A stretch of 64,000 nucleotides of DNA from Pseudomonas gingeri (GCF_013385425.1 NZ_JACAQA010000010.1:62001-126000); one strand, 5' to 3'; shown: positions 50,632 to 59,132, counted from the stretch's first letter. Numbers and translations: made by a program. Notes: generated from the letters alone by a model not told the origin.

Positions 50632-51366
50632 CTACGCGAAGCCGAACGTTTCTCTATGGGCAGCAAGATAGGGTAAATGCTTCGGATTGAGCTTGCGTAG
50701 CTTCATGGATTCCGACAGGCCAAACTCTGGAGGCAGCTTTTGGGCTATGCTGGACAGCAGAATTGAGCCATCGTCTTTGAATGAGATCAGGCCTTGGTCA
50801 AACAGCCGATCATAATGTGGAGCCAGTAGCAGACCGTTAAATGGATCGAGCTTGGCATCTGCTTCTGACTGGCTCCAAGGGACAATGTGCGATGCGACCA
50901 GCAGTTTAGGTTCCTTCACTCCGGTGAGTGCGCAAGCATCATCCCAAAACCCCATCAATTGCTTCCTAAACTTCTGCTGACCGACGCGTGCCATGATTGT
51001 CGTTGCGCGAGCGGTAATCAGGTTGGCCAAGTCTTTTGTACTGCCGACTTCGCCATCTTCCTGTTCAACGGCATCGAGCACGGTAACTATGAAGCTGGAC
51101 TCGGGATTTTCCAGCACGATGGGGCTGATCATATCCACGAGCGCCTTTGGGAACTTGATCTCGCGCCCGCTGGTGATCTGAAAGTGATCGACAATATCCA
51201 GCTCGAATCGTGGCTCGAACGAAATTTGTAGGAGGCGGCGTGTGCCGTCTGCGAAATTGCAGTTTTCACGAACCTCGATGTGAGAGCCCCAAAGAATGTG
51301 TTCCTTTTTACGGTCGCGGAATGGTTGTTGCCAGGATGTATCCGTTAGTTTGATGAGCTTGGCCAT
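50632..51366 (-). CDS. HNH endonuclease domain protein
   Basis: A 244-residue protein. The C-terminal HNH nuclease (HNH_2 type) has H160 in ASHIVPWS, N177 in DPFNGLLLAPH and H184, with YDRLFDQGLISF after it. The N-terminal half (residues 1-110) is not recognised and may bind DNA or a partner. AAAAGGG precedes the ATG. It stands alone between resolvase remnants inside a defence island, so a restriction-like role is possible; no methylase accompanies it. Confidence 0.78.
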   Translation of the reverse strand: MAKLIKLTDTSWQQPFRDRKKEHILWGSHIEVRENCNFADGTRRLLQISFEPRFELDIVDHFQITSGREIKFPKALVDMISPIVLENPESSFIVTVLDAVEQEDGEVGSTKDLANLITARATTIMARVGQQKFRKQLMGFWDDACALTGVKEPKLLVASHIVPWSQSEADAKLDPFNGLLLAPHYDRLFDQGLISFKDDGSILLSSIAQKLPPEFGLSESMKLRKLNPKHLPYLAAHRETFGFA

Positions 51367-51850
51367 ACCAATCCCTTTTCGATGCTGGTAAAGGCAATGA
51401 GGCTATCGGTTTGCTAGCGAAGCGTCTATGTGTTTGGGTAGGATAAAACCGTTCGCCGGGTGCGTACTTTTGAATCACACCCAGTTCTTGAGCTTTTCCA
51501 TCGGCCTGTTCGGGTCGTTCTCTGCCGGTCATGGCCACGAAACGAACTGATCAAATCCGATGAAATTGGCTGATCAGGTCAAATGCAAACGGGTGGGTAA
51601 ACCTGTGCAAATGCCCATCAAAAATCTAATCAAGGACAGATCATGACGGGCCCAGACGTGTATAGGTATGTCCGTATCGCTTCATACTGATGAATCAGCT
51701 TGGACAGGGCTACCCGAAGGGATGACAGGGGGGACTGACTACGTGTCCTCAGAAAGGGCTAAAGGGGCTAAATGGGGCCCACTTTTGGGGTGTGGTCAAA
51801 TCAAAAAAACGTCGATCATATTTTTTGCCCCAAGAGTTTTGAGGGTGAAA
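51367..51850. other. Gap upstream of the HNH gene
   Basis: About 480 bp. Short open frames here have no ribosome site or similarity. It must hold the HNH promoter. Confidence 0.35.
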
Positions 51851-51888
51851 ATTTTAGTACCATACCTCCGTACAATGCAGAAACAAAA
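51851..51888 (+). repeat. 38-bp block, copy B
   Basis: The second copy of the block found upstream of the resolvase (49450-49487), 31 of 38 identical. It lies about 70 bp before resolvase remnant 2. Confidence 0.7.
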
Positions 51889-51956
51889 AATCCGCAAACT
51901 TGATCTATGGGGGATTTCTTATGATTACAGATACGGATAATCGGATGATTGAGGAA

Positions 51957-52012
51957 GTTATCTCAGATTACATATCGGCATCGCCACTGTAAAGTGGCAT
52001 TAGAACAAATAG
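51957..52012 (+). pseudogene. Remnant 2 of a resolvase C-terminal HTH
   Basis: Reads LHIGIATVKWH, a stop where the resolvase has W, then N-K; it aligns with the resolvase 3' end after a one-base deletion. Together with block B it is the collapsed remains of another resolvase copy whose catalytic part has been lost. Confidence 0.8.
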
Positions 52013-52133
52013 TTAGCCTGTCGATGGCGTTGCCATAATCTACAGGTTCATAGCGAAAGGAACGTCGCCGACGGGGGGAACGTTGATCGGCCCTTATCCT
52101 AACTAGCAAGAACTAAAAAAAGCGCACTGTGAA

Positions 52134-52159
52134 TTGACCCTACTAACCAGCAGGGTCAA
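52134..52159. terminator. Hairpin after kwaB
   Basis: TTGACCCT pairs perfectly with AGGGTCAA. It lies 12 bp beyond the kwaB stop. The U-tract on the minus strand is short, so strength is uncertain. Confidence 0.6.
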
Positions 52160-52171
52160 AATATTGGAAAG

Positions 52172-53155
52172 TCATATCGCCTCGGCAACGGCATCTGCCA
52201 CGCCCGCTTCAATCGCGTCTTTTGCCAAACTATCATAATATCGCTTTGTAAGCTCAGATTGAAGAAAGTCATCATTCAATAGCTTTAAAAATAAACCCTG
52301 AGATTTTTTCGTACGCAAACTGAATCGTTCGCCATCAGCTGTAAACTTGAATCTCCCACGCAATGCTGGGTGCGTACTCGCAAAACTAATAACGTCTGCA
52401 TTCGGTATCAAATTTAGAACAGGCGAAGAGCTTGCAGCCCTTACCAGCTTTCTCGAAAACGAAATATCATCCAACCTATCAGAAAACACCTGTACGTTTT
52501 CAACCAAGTCTGCCTTCCTGATATTTTCAATACCTTGAGTAGCTATATTTTTGATGGCATCATGAAACCCAAAAAACCTTTCCAACGCTTTCAAATCAAG
52601 AATATAATATTGACCACCTATTTTAAAAAATTCAAACTTCGCATTGATCTTCAATACATCTTCATCGAGCTTTTTGAATCTATTGCTACCCCTAGCACGC
52701 ATCAAGTTGAAGCCTGTATCTTTACGCAGCAACGCAACAGGATATTGATATTTATACAACGCCATCTGATGCTCTACATTACCGAGCAAAATCAATATCC
52801 CCTCAAGATTATTAAGCCTATCTTCGGCGAAAGAAAACTCGTCAAAGTTATCAGCCGCAATGATGCTTCTCAGGTGTTGTAGCTCATCAGGGACATCAGG
52901 TAGGTCATAGTGATAAACCGTTTCCCTACGATCATCGGCGCTCGAAAGCTCGATTAGGGAAAGGTCATCATTCAGAAGAATTCTGTTCGTTATCGCCTCA
53001 ACAAACATATTAGTTAATTCAGCCTGCGGAACCTCATCAATATCCGCTTTTTTTATCTGCATGCCATTGTCGGAATCTAAAAGAAAATAGATTTCAGCCC
53101 CACATTTATCGGCGATAACCGCCGATATCTGCGCTTTCAACTCATCTATAGTCAT
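52172..53155 (-). CDS. kwaB: Kiwa anti-phage protein KwaB (DUF4868)
   Basis: A 327-residue protein of the DUF4868 family. The typical central segment (ALYKYQYPVALLRKDT, then KKLDEDVLKINAKFEFFKI and YILDLKALERFFGFHDAI) and C-terminus (HPALRGRFKFTADGERF, LFLKLLNDDFLQSELTK) are present. KwaB is the DNA-binding effector of the two-gene Kiwa system; with KwaA it stops replication and late expression of phage DNA. Its ATG shares one base with the kwaA stop (TAATG). Confidence 0.92.
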   Translation of the reverse strand: MTIDELKAQISAVIADKCGAEIYFLLDSDNGMQIKKADIDEVPQAELTNMFVEAITNRILLNDDLSLIELSSADDRRETVYHYDLPDVPDELQHLRSIIAADNFDEFSFAEDRLNNLEGILILLGNVEHQMALYKYQYPVALLRKDTGFNLMRARGSNRFKKLDEDVLKINAKFEFFKIGGQYYILDLKALERFFGFHDAIKNIATQGIENIRKADLVENVQVFSDRLDDISFSRKLVRAASSSPVLNLIPNADVISFASTHPALRGRFKFTADGERFSLRTKKSQGLFLKLLNDDFLQSELTKRYYDSLAKDAIEAGVADAVAEAI

Positions 53156-53739
53156 TACGCTTTCCTTACGAAGTAGACTTTATCATCCAGGCCTAAGCGA
53201 CTTATTTGGTCCCCTTCGGCCAAGCGCTCTTTTGAAATAACTACTATGCCTTCCAACAACCGCACGCGCGTCTGCAAACTTATTTTATACACCCTAAAAC
53301 CGAGGACCGCCAAAGTCGGATTGGCGTAAAACTTATCAGTTTTGACGTATATAACGCCAATGACAAACAACAAAACACCCAGGGCGAGCAAGTACCTTAC
53401 GTTTGTCAAATTAAAACAAATTAATGGAATAATATAGGTTGTTAGAAACGTAAGATGTTCATAATTCACATCTTCGATCTTAACCACTCTTGCCGCAATG
53501 CTTTTACTTCCAGCGATACGGTAGTCGAACCGAAAGTAGTACACTGTACCAAAAAGTAAAAACGCGAACGCAATAACAGAAACCACATTTCGTTCAAGTA
53601 GAGATAAAAAGCCTATGAACTTACAATCGTCACCATAACAAAACGGAATATCAATTGTGACAATTATAATCAGCAGAAATAAAAACCATAGCGAAAGTAT
53701 GTATAACTCAAATTTCTCACTACTTTCATTTATCCGCAT
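53155..53739 (-). CDS. kwaA: Kiwa anti-phage membrane protein KwaA
   Basis: A 194-residue inner-membrane protein with four hydrophobic segments (YILSLWFLFLLIIIVTID, NVVSVIAFAFLLFGTVYYF, FLTTYIIPLICFNLTN, YLLALGVLLFVIGVIYV) and the KwaA motif KFYANPTLAVLGFRVYKI. KwaA senses phage infection at the membrane and recruits KwaB. It precedes kwaB with a one-base overlap, so the pair is co-translated. Low GC supports recent transfer. Confidence 0.9.
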   Translation of the reverse strand: MRINESSEKFELYILSLWFLFLLIIIVTIDIPFCYGDDCKFIGFLSLLERNVVSVIAFAFLLFGTVYYFRFDYRIAGSKSIAARVVKIEDVNYEHLTFLTTYIIPLICFNLTNVRYLLALGVLLFVIGVIYVKTDKFYANPTLAVLGFRVYKISLQTRVRLLEGIVVISKERLAEGDQISRLGLDDKVYFVRKA

Positions 53740-53929
53740 TGAGTCATGATCCCTTCGCTCAAGCTAGCTTATGATAAGCCGTTTTCTTCACCGTATTCCA
53801 TTACGCGGTAGATGTCTATAGGCCACCACAAGGCAATCCGCCATGAATACATGGCAGATTGTACTGATCTTAAAATAGGTGACTTAGCAATTGAGCGAGG
53901 GCGGAGGCATTAGCTGCATGTAGAAGCTG
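53740..53929. other. Promoter region of kwaAB
   Basis: 190 bp between the restriction gene and kwaA. A palindrome GCCATG-AATA-CATGGC is at 53840-53855; it may act as an operator or as the end of the restriction-modification transcript. Confidence 0.4.
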
Positions 53930-54580
53930 CTATTCACCTTCCGCTTTGATGAATTGAGTAGAAAGGCTTGGGGTTCGCTCGCGAAGGTAGGTTGCCGCGT
54001 CTTCAGCGATGTCCTTCGCCTTCTCGGGCCTTTCGGCCAAACTCAATGCCCATGATCGGCCTGGATGCAATACGTCCCAGCGAGGGCGCATGCCAGCATG
54101 CCGCCCCTTACCTGGATTGTGGTTACCGAAACCATCAATCAGAGAATTCCAGACAGGGGTAAATCGAGCAATAATCAGCGACTCCCCCAACGGAATCCAA
54201 ATGTCGTCCACGACCAAAAAACGGCAGTGGAAATCTTCGATATTCAGGTTCTCGGCAGACCGAATGCTGTCAGCGTGTTCCTTTAACCGCTTTTGAAGAA
54301 CCTTTCCCGGAGAGGAACCTAAATCGCCCCCCATTCGAGCACCAGCAGGAACAGCTTTGCCTACATAAATCGGCAACATGAACTGTCCACTTTGATTCAA
54401 CGACGCTAAGCGCGCATATGCAGGAAAGTCACCGGTGTAGTAAATCGCATACACCCCTGCCCCATCGAAAGCCGGTATCGCGTCGAGCGGATGAACTTCC
54501 TTCGACAGCAACGCTTCGGCAACGCTTGCACCTAGATTTTTCTTGTCCAGCGGATTGAATGGAATGACATTGCCCGTCAT
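53930..54580 (-). CDS. Eco29kI-family type II restriction endonuclease (GIY-YIG)
   Basis: A 216-residue GIY-YIG nuclease. The catalytic set expected of Eco29kI is visible: Y44 (GVYAIYY), Y72 (IYVGK), R98 and H102 (KRLKEH), E133 (LGES) and N145 (VWNSLIDGFGNH). Eco29kI itself cuts CCGCGG; the same target is likely but unproven. Its ATG overlaps the methylase stop by 4 bp (ATGA), so the nuclease is made only after the methylase is translated. Confidence 0.92.
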   Translation of the reverse strand: MTGNVIPFNPLDKKNLGASVAEALLSKEVHPLDAIPAFDGAGVYAIYYTGDFPAYARLASLNQSGQFMLPIYVGKAVPAGARMGGDLGSSPGKVLQKRLKEHADSIRSAENLNIEDFHCRFLVVDDIWIPLGESLIIARFTPVWNSLIDGFGNHNPGKGRHAGMRPRWDVLHPGRSWALSLAERPEKAKDIAEDAATYLRERTPSLSTQFIKAEGE

Positions 54581-55788
54581 GCGACGTTTACCACCTTCTT
54601 GACGGTTTTCTGAATGCGGATGATCTCAGCGATTGCCAATTTTTCCGCGACACTCGAAGCCACCTGCTGCGCGAGTAGGACGGGCACCGCGTTACCAAGC
54701 TGCCGCATCGTTTCGGACCAACTTCCATGGAATCGGAAACCATCGGGGAAGGTTTGAATGCGAGCGCTTTCGCGAATCGTGAAATAACGAACGTCGCCAT
54801 TTTCCTTGACCAGCATGTTCTCCCCGCCTGGGACACCATGATCCCCGGCTTTCAGGGTTTTGGCTGGTAAATCCAATGGGCTACCGGTGTGACCAGGGTA
54901 TGAACGAGCGCCGCCTTGGAACGTATGGTTAGGTACTTTCAACGCGGCCTTGGTCTCTGGATCAGGAAGATCAGCAATAGCGTCACGCACCGTTCTCCAT
55001 GGCAATTTATCCATGGGAAGAAGACCGCTTCTCAGCTTACAAACACGTGACCAAAGCTTGGCTGGGACTTCTGGCATTTTGAGACCATGCCGAGCCCAGT
55101 ACTCGCCGGTAACCCATTGCGAGTGCAGCAAGGCATCGTAGCTATGGGTTTCCTCTGGAAAGGACCATTCAACGCCGAGGTCGTCCCTAAAACCAACAAT
55201 GAAGACCCGTTCCCGCTTCTGTGGCACACCATAATCTGCGGCGTTCACGAGGGTTGGAACCACGTTGTAGGTATGCCCTTTGCCTTTGCGCTTACCGGAC
55301 GTTCGCTCTGCTTGCAGGCGCATCAAATGATCATGCCACCCTTCGTCTTTTCGACGTGGCAGCTCTGGGAACTCAAGCTGAAGCAAAATGTACTGGTAGT
55401 AATTTGCAAATGCAGCCCGCGTCAGCCCCTTGACGTTCTCCACGATGAACGCTTTTGGTTTCAACGTCCGGATAATTTCAACGGTCGCGGGAAACATATC
55501 ACGACGATCATCGTACGCCCCATGCTTGCCACCGATGGAGAATGGTTGGCATGGTGGACCACCAGCGAGCAGCTCAATACCTTCCGGAATGCTGCTCCAG
55601 TCGAAACCACGCACATCACCTTCGTGCAGATTCCAGTGCTGCACCAGAGGGTAACCACGCTTCTTGTTTTCGCGAACGGTATCACACGCCCATTTATCCC
55701 ACTCGACGACCGCCAGATGTGAAAACCCCGCTATTTCACACCCCATGGCAAGGCCACCAGCCCCCGCGAATAGCTCAACGGATTTCAT
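54577..55788 (-). CDS. DNA (cytosine-5) methyltransferase
   Basis: A 403-residue C5 methylase. Motif I FAGAGGLAMG (7-16), motif IV GGPPCQPFS with the catalytic C80, motif VI VENVKG (E117), motif VIII QKRERVFIVGF, and the closing QLGNAVP are present. It protects the sites cut by the Eco29kI-like enzyme. It overlaps vsr (upstream) and the nuclease gene (downstream) by 4 bp each. Confidence 0.95.
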   Translation of the reverse strand: MKSVELFAGAGGLAMGCEIAGFSHLAVVEWDKWACDTVRENKKRGYPLVQHWNLHEGDVRGFDWSSIPEGIELLAGGPPCQPFSIGGKHGAYDDRRDMFPATVEIIRTLKPKAFIVENVKGLTRAAFANYYQYILLQLEFPELPRRKDEGWHDHLMRLQAERTSGKRKGKGHTYNVVPTLVNAADYGVPQKRERVFIVGFRDDLGVEWSFPEETHSYDALLHSQWVTGEYWARHGLKMPEVPAKLWSRVCKLRSGLLPMDKLPWRTVRDAIADLPDPETKAALKVPNHTFQGGARSYPGHTGSPLDLPAKTLKAGDHGVPGGENMLVKENGDVRYFTIRESARIQTFPDGFRFHGSWSETMRQLGNAVPVLLAQQVASSVAEKLAIAEIIRIQKTVKKVVNVA

Positions 55789-56204
55789 TGCGTGTTCCCC
55801 CGTTCAAGAAAGCCATTCAGCCTTTTCTCTAATAAATTCAAATCTTTAAGCTCACATTCCCAAATCACAAAAGCGTCCCACCCCTGTGACTTTAGCTGAA
55901 GCAGCGTGCGTGCATCGCGTTCTCTGTTGCCTTCCAATTTTGGAATCCAGAAGTCCGGCCGCGATTTGGGCAATCTTGCAAGCCGACAGCCCTCGTGTCG
56001 ATGCCAAAAGCATCCATGAACGAAAATGACTTTCTTCTTGCTCTTGAAGATGATGTCCGGGCTGCCTGGAAGGCTACGGTCGTGAAGTCGATAGCGATAC
56101 CCCATCGAAAAAAGTAACCGACGTACCGCCATTTCCGGCTTGGTGCCCTTTGACCTCACCTTAGCCATGCGAAGGCTTCGATCAGAGGGGGTCAGAGTAT
56201 CCAC
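55785..56204 (-). CDS. vsr: Very short patch repair endonuclease
   Basis: A 139-residue Vsr protein that nicks next to T:G mismatches left by deamination of 5-methylcytosine. Catalytic D50 (SPDIIF) and H68, the FVHGCFWHRHEGC motif with zinc ligands, and E24 are intact. It is the first gene of the operon, ahead of the methylase, and overlaps it by 4 bp; more often vsr follows the methylase. Confidence 0.94.
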   Translation of the reverse strand: MDTLTPSDRSLRMAKVRSKGTKPEMAVRRLLFSMGYRYRLHDRSLPGSPDIIFKSKKKVIFVHGCFWHRHEGCRLARLPKSRPDFWIPKLEGNRERDARTLLQLKSQGWDAFVIWECELKDLNLLEKRLNGFLERGNTQ

Positions 56205-56388
56205 GAATCTTACCAGTCACACGCAATTCATTCATTACCAAAAGCTCCGAACAGTGATCCAGCAGGGTCTATCAAAGCCCTATGACGACAGCTTTTCAAG
56301 ACCTCCATATCACTGATACATTTCCCACTCACTCCCTTGGGAAAGGGCTGTGAACGACGTGGCTTTCGGACGATGCGTGCCCATTTCG
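56205..56388. other. Right end of the island
   Basis: Holds the promoter of vsr-M-R and the right arm region. CACTGATACA near 56312 matches a sequence near the left end (about 41844), and AAAGGG/CCCTTT words occur at both ends, as arm-type integrase sites would. Confidence 0.4.
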
Positions 56389-56613
56389 CAGTACATCGAC
56401 TACCCGGCGGACAACCACAAGCTGAGCTGGAACGGCATGCTCGCCTGGCTGCGGCAGAAACGCTGGCAGTGCATGAGTTTTGGCGGGATCGTCTACCTGG
56501 TGCTGCTGGTGCCGGTGGTCAACCTGCTGATGATGCCGGCGGCGGTGGCCGGGGCGACCTTGTTCTGGGTTCGTGAGCGCGGTGAAGAGGCCGTGGCCGG
56601 CGAGAAGCGCTGA
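56389..56613 (+). pseudogene. cysZ: Displaced 3' end of cysZ
   Basis: 74 codons identical in kind to the C-terminus of CysZ (QYIDYPADNHKLSWNG to AVAGEKR). It has no cysZ start and is separated from the intact gene by the island. Probably the original chromosomal 3' end, pushed away when the element supplied its own. The repeat continues 11 bp past the stop, to 56624. Confidence 0.9.
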
Positions 56614-56693
56614 GGCGCCCGCAACGCGGCCTCGTCACAAATCCATCATCAAACAGCCACAGTGTCGCAACCGCCCGGGGCGACACTGTAAAC

Positions 56694-57917
56694 ATGACGA
56701 CAGCTCTGCATATCACCCTGATCACCGAAACCTTCCCACCGGAAATCAATGGGGTGGCCAATACCCTTGGCCGCTTGTGCGACGGACTGCGCGCCCGCGG
56801 ACACCAGATCGAGCTGGTGCGCCCGCGCCAGAGCTGCGACCAGTCCCGCCCCAGCGATACCGAACTGCTGCTCTGCCGTGGCTGGCCGCTGCCCGGTTAC
56901 CCCGGCCTGCAATGGGGGCAGTCGTCGATGCACAAGTTGCTGCGACGCTGGAAGAACCAGCGCCCGGATGTGCTGTATATCGCCACCGAAGGTCCGCTCG
57001 GCTTGTCGGCCCTGCGTGCGGCCAGGCGTTTGGGGATTTCGGTGGTCAGCGGTTTCCACACCAACTTCCAGCAGTATTCCCATCAATACGGCATGGGCTT
57101 GCTGACGCGGGTACTGACCCACTATCTGCGCTGGTTCCACAATCGCTCCAAGCTGACCCTGGTGCCCAGCGTCAGCCAACGCATGGAGCTGGAGCGGCGG
57201 CATTTCGAGCGCCTGGAACTGCTCTCCCGCGGCGTCGACAGCCAGTTGTTCCATCCGGCCAAGCGCTTGAGCGCCCTGCGCGACAGCTGGGGGCTGGCGG
57301 ACGACGATATCGCCTTGCTGTATGTCGGGCGACTGGCGACCGAGAAGAACCTCGGCTTGCTCAAACGCACCTACGAGCGTCTGCGGGAAACTTATCCACA
57401 GCGGCGGATGAAGCTGATGGTGGTCGGCGATGGTCCGCAACGTGGCGTGCTGGAAAAGGAAATGCCCGAGGCGTTGTTCTGCGGCACACAGCGGGGCGAG
57501 GCCCTGGCCTGTCACTATGCGTCGGCGGATATGTTCCTGTTCCCGAGCCTGACCGAAACCTTCGGCAATGTGGTGCTCGAGGCGCTGGCATCCGGGTTGG
57601 GGGTGGTGGCTTACGATGAGGCCGCGGCGGCCCAGCATATCCGCCATGGTTACAACGGCGTGCTGGCCATGCCCGGCGACGAGGACGCATTTTGCGATGC
57701 CGCCTGCTGGTTGCTGGAAGGTCGGGAGACCTTGCGCAATGTCCGCCTCAATGCCCGCCAGCATGCCAGCCGGCAAGGTTGGGGAGCGATAGTCGAGCAG
57801 TTCGAGAAGCAGTTGCGTGGGGCCTGTGACGCGCCGCTCGTGGAGCGACGCGCTCCGGCCCTGCCGGTGGATGCCGTTGTGACCAATGGCATCCTGAAAA
57901 CACCGCGCAACCTGTAA
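56694..57917 (+). CDS. Glycosyltransferase family 4 protein
   Basis: A 407-residue GT-B glycosyltransferase. The N-terminal domain has ITETFPPEINGVANTL; the donor-binding C-terminal domain has LLYVGRLATEKNLGLL, VVGDGPQRGVLE and the FPSLTETFGNVVLEALASG motif with the EX7E pair. It resembles GDP-mannose-dependent transferases of the GtfB/MgtA type; acceptor unknown. First chromosomal gene after the island; it normally follows cysZ. Confidence 0.88.
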   Translation: MTTALHITLITETFPPEINGVANTLGRLCDGLRARGHQIELVRPRQSCDQSRPSDTELLLCRGWPLPGYPGLQWGQSSMHKLLRRWKNQRPDVLYIATEGPLGLSALRAARRLGISVVSGFHTNFQQYSHQYGMGLLTRVLTHYLRWFHNRSKLTLVPSVSQRMELERRHFERLELLSRGVDSQLFHPAKRLSALRDSWGLADDDIALLYVGRLATEKNLGLLKRTYERLRETYPQRRMKLMVVGDGPQRGVLEKEMPEALFCGTQRGEALACHYASADMFLFPSLTETFGNVVLEALASGLGVVAYDEAAAAQHIRHGYNGVLAMPGDEDAFCDAACWLLEGRETLRNVRLNARQHASRQGWGAIVEQFEKQLRGACDAPLVERRAPALPVDAVVTNGILKTPRNL

Positions 57918-57923
57918 CCGGGC

Positions 57924-59027
57924 TTACGCCAGGCTCATCAACGCCTCTCGGCTGAACGGCAGGATGTCCTGCTCGCGGCCGTCGCGCACTTTCACCGCCC
58001 AATCCGGGTCCACCAGCAGCGCGCGGCCCACGGCAACCAGGTCGAACTCATCGTTGCCCAGGCGCTCCAGCAGCTTCTCCAGGCTTGCCGGCTGGGCGAC
58101 CTTGTCGGTGTTGACCATGAACTGCAGGAACTCGCCGTCCAGGCCGACGCTGCCCACGGTGATGGTCGGCTTGCCGGTCAGCTTGCGAGTCCAGCCCGCC
58201 AGGTTCAGCTCGGAACCGTCGAACTCCGGCTCCCAGAAACGCCGCGTGGAACAGTGGAAAATATCCACCCCGGCGTCAGACAACGGCTTGAGGAACTCGC
58301 CCAGGGCCTCCGGCGTCTGCACCAGGCGGGCGCTGTAGTCCTGCTGCTTCCATTGGGAAAAGCGGAAGATGATCGGGAAGCCAGGCCCCACCGCCGCGCG
58401 CACGGCCTGGATCAGCTCGATGGCAAAACGCGAACGGTTGGCCAGGCTGCCACCGTATTCGTCGGTGCGCAGATTGGTGCCTTCCCAGAAGAACTGGTCG
58501 ATCAGGTAACCGTGGGCACCATGGATCTCGACACCGTCCATGCCGATGCTTTGGGCATCACGAGCCGCCTGGGCGAAGGCCGCGATCACCTCGTCGATGT
58601 CCTGTTTCGTCATGCCGTGCACCACGACCTGACCGTCCTTGAGCTTCTCGCTCGGGCCATAGCCCGGCACGCTGGCATCCGGTTCAGTGCCCAGGCGCCG
58701 TACATTACCCACATGCCAGAGCTGCGGAACGATCTTGCCTCCTTCGGCGTGCACCGCATCGACGACTTTTTTCCAGCCGGCCAGGGCCGCTTCGCCGTAG
58801 AAATGCGGCACGTTCGGGTAACCGTTGGACGCCTGGTGACCGACCGTGGTGCCTTCGGTGACGATCAGGCCGACACCGGCCGCCGCGCGCTTGCGGTAGT
58901 ACTCGATGACTTTCGAGTTGGGCACGCCACCCGGGGAAAACGAACGGGTCATCGGCGCCATGACCACACGGGTCGGCAACTCCAGCGCGCCAAGATGGAA
59001 AGGTCGGAACAGGGCTTTAACGGGCAT
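57924..59027 (-). CDS. Old yellow enzyme family NADH:flavin oxidoreductase
   Basis: A 367-residue FMN enzyme that reduces activated C=C bonds or nitro groups. TRVVMAPMTRSFSPGG, the VPQLWHVGN and GMDGVEIHGAHGYLIDQFFW segments form the FMN and substrate site, and DLVAVGRALLVDPDW binds the FMN phosphate. Likely NAD(P)H-dependent alkene reductase. Single gene, ends 7 bp from the convergent glycosyltransferase. Confidence 0.92.
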   Translation of the reverse strand: MPVKALFRPFHLGALELPTRVVMAPMTRSFSPGGVPNSKVIEYYRKRAAAGVGLIVTEGTTVGHQASNGYPNVPHFYGEAALAGWKKVVDAVHAEGGKIVPQLWHVGNVRRLGTEPDASVPGYGPSEKLKDGQVVVHGMTKQDIDEVIAAFAQAARDAQSIGMDGVEIHGAHGYLIDQFFWEGTNLRTDEYGGSLANRSRFAIELIQAVRAAVGPGFPIIFRFSQWKQQDYSARLVQTPEALGEFLKPLSDAGVDIFHCSTRRFWEPEFDGSELNLAGWTRKLTGKPTITVGSVGLDGEFLQFMVNTDKVAQPASLEKLLERLGNDEFDLVAVGRALLVDPDWAVKVRDGREQDILPFSREALMSLA

Positions 59028-59132
59028 GGGAGCACTCCACGGCGCAAGGGGAATTTATGATCAGGATAATATTCCGCCATGAACGCGCCGCCCAGCACTA
59101 TTGATCTGAGTGATTAAGCTTTAGAAGTCGTT

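Larger units (their letters stand above)
41558..56430. mobile_element. Integrated genomic island in cysZ with defence and bacteriocin cargo
   Basis: Boundaries are the identical 42-bp blocks at 41558-41599 and 56389-56430; the offset is 14,831 bp. A tyrosine integrase lies 85 bp after cysZ, base composition falls sharply, and the gene behind the element (a glycosyltransferase) again looks chromosomal. CACTGATACA occurs near both ends (41844 and 56313 areas), as arm sites would. Cargo: helicase-like gene, XRE regulator, DNase bacteriocin with immunity, serine resolvase, HNH endonuclease, Kiwa, and restriction-modification with vsr. No conjugation, capsid or terminase genes are seen. Confidence 0.93.

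Noticed and set aside
51308..51538. Possible 76-residue protein upstream of the HNH gene
   Set aside because: It overlaps the HNH start, has no ribosome site, and shows no recognisable pattern.
51668..51940. Possible 90-residue protein ending in block B
   Set aside because: No ribosome site, and half of it is the repeated block; kept only as a repeat and as a note on the LRTMQK frame.
56350..56613. Complete small gene encoding a cysZ-like protein
   Set aside because: Its first codons come from island DNA and the rest is only the CysZ C-terminus; treated as a displaced fragment.
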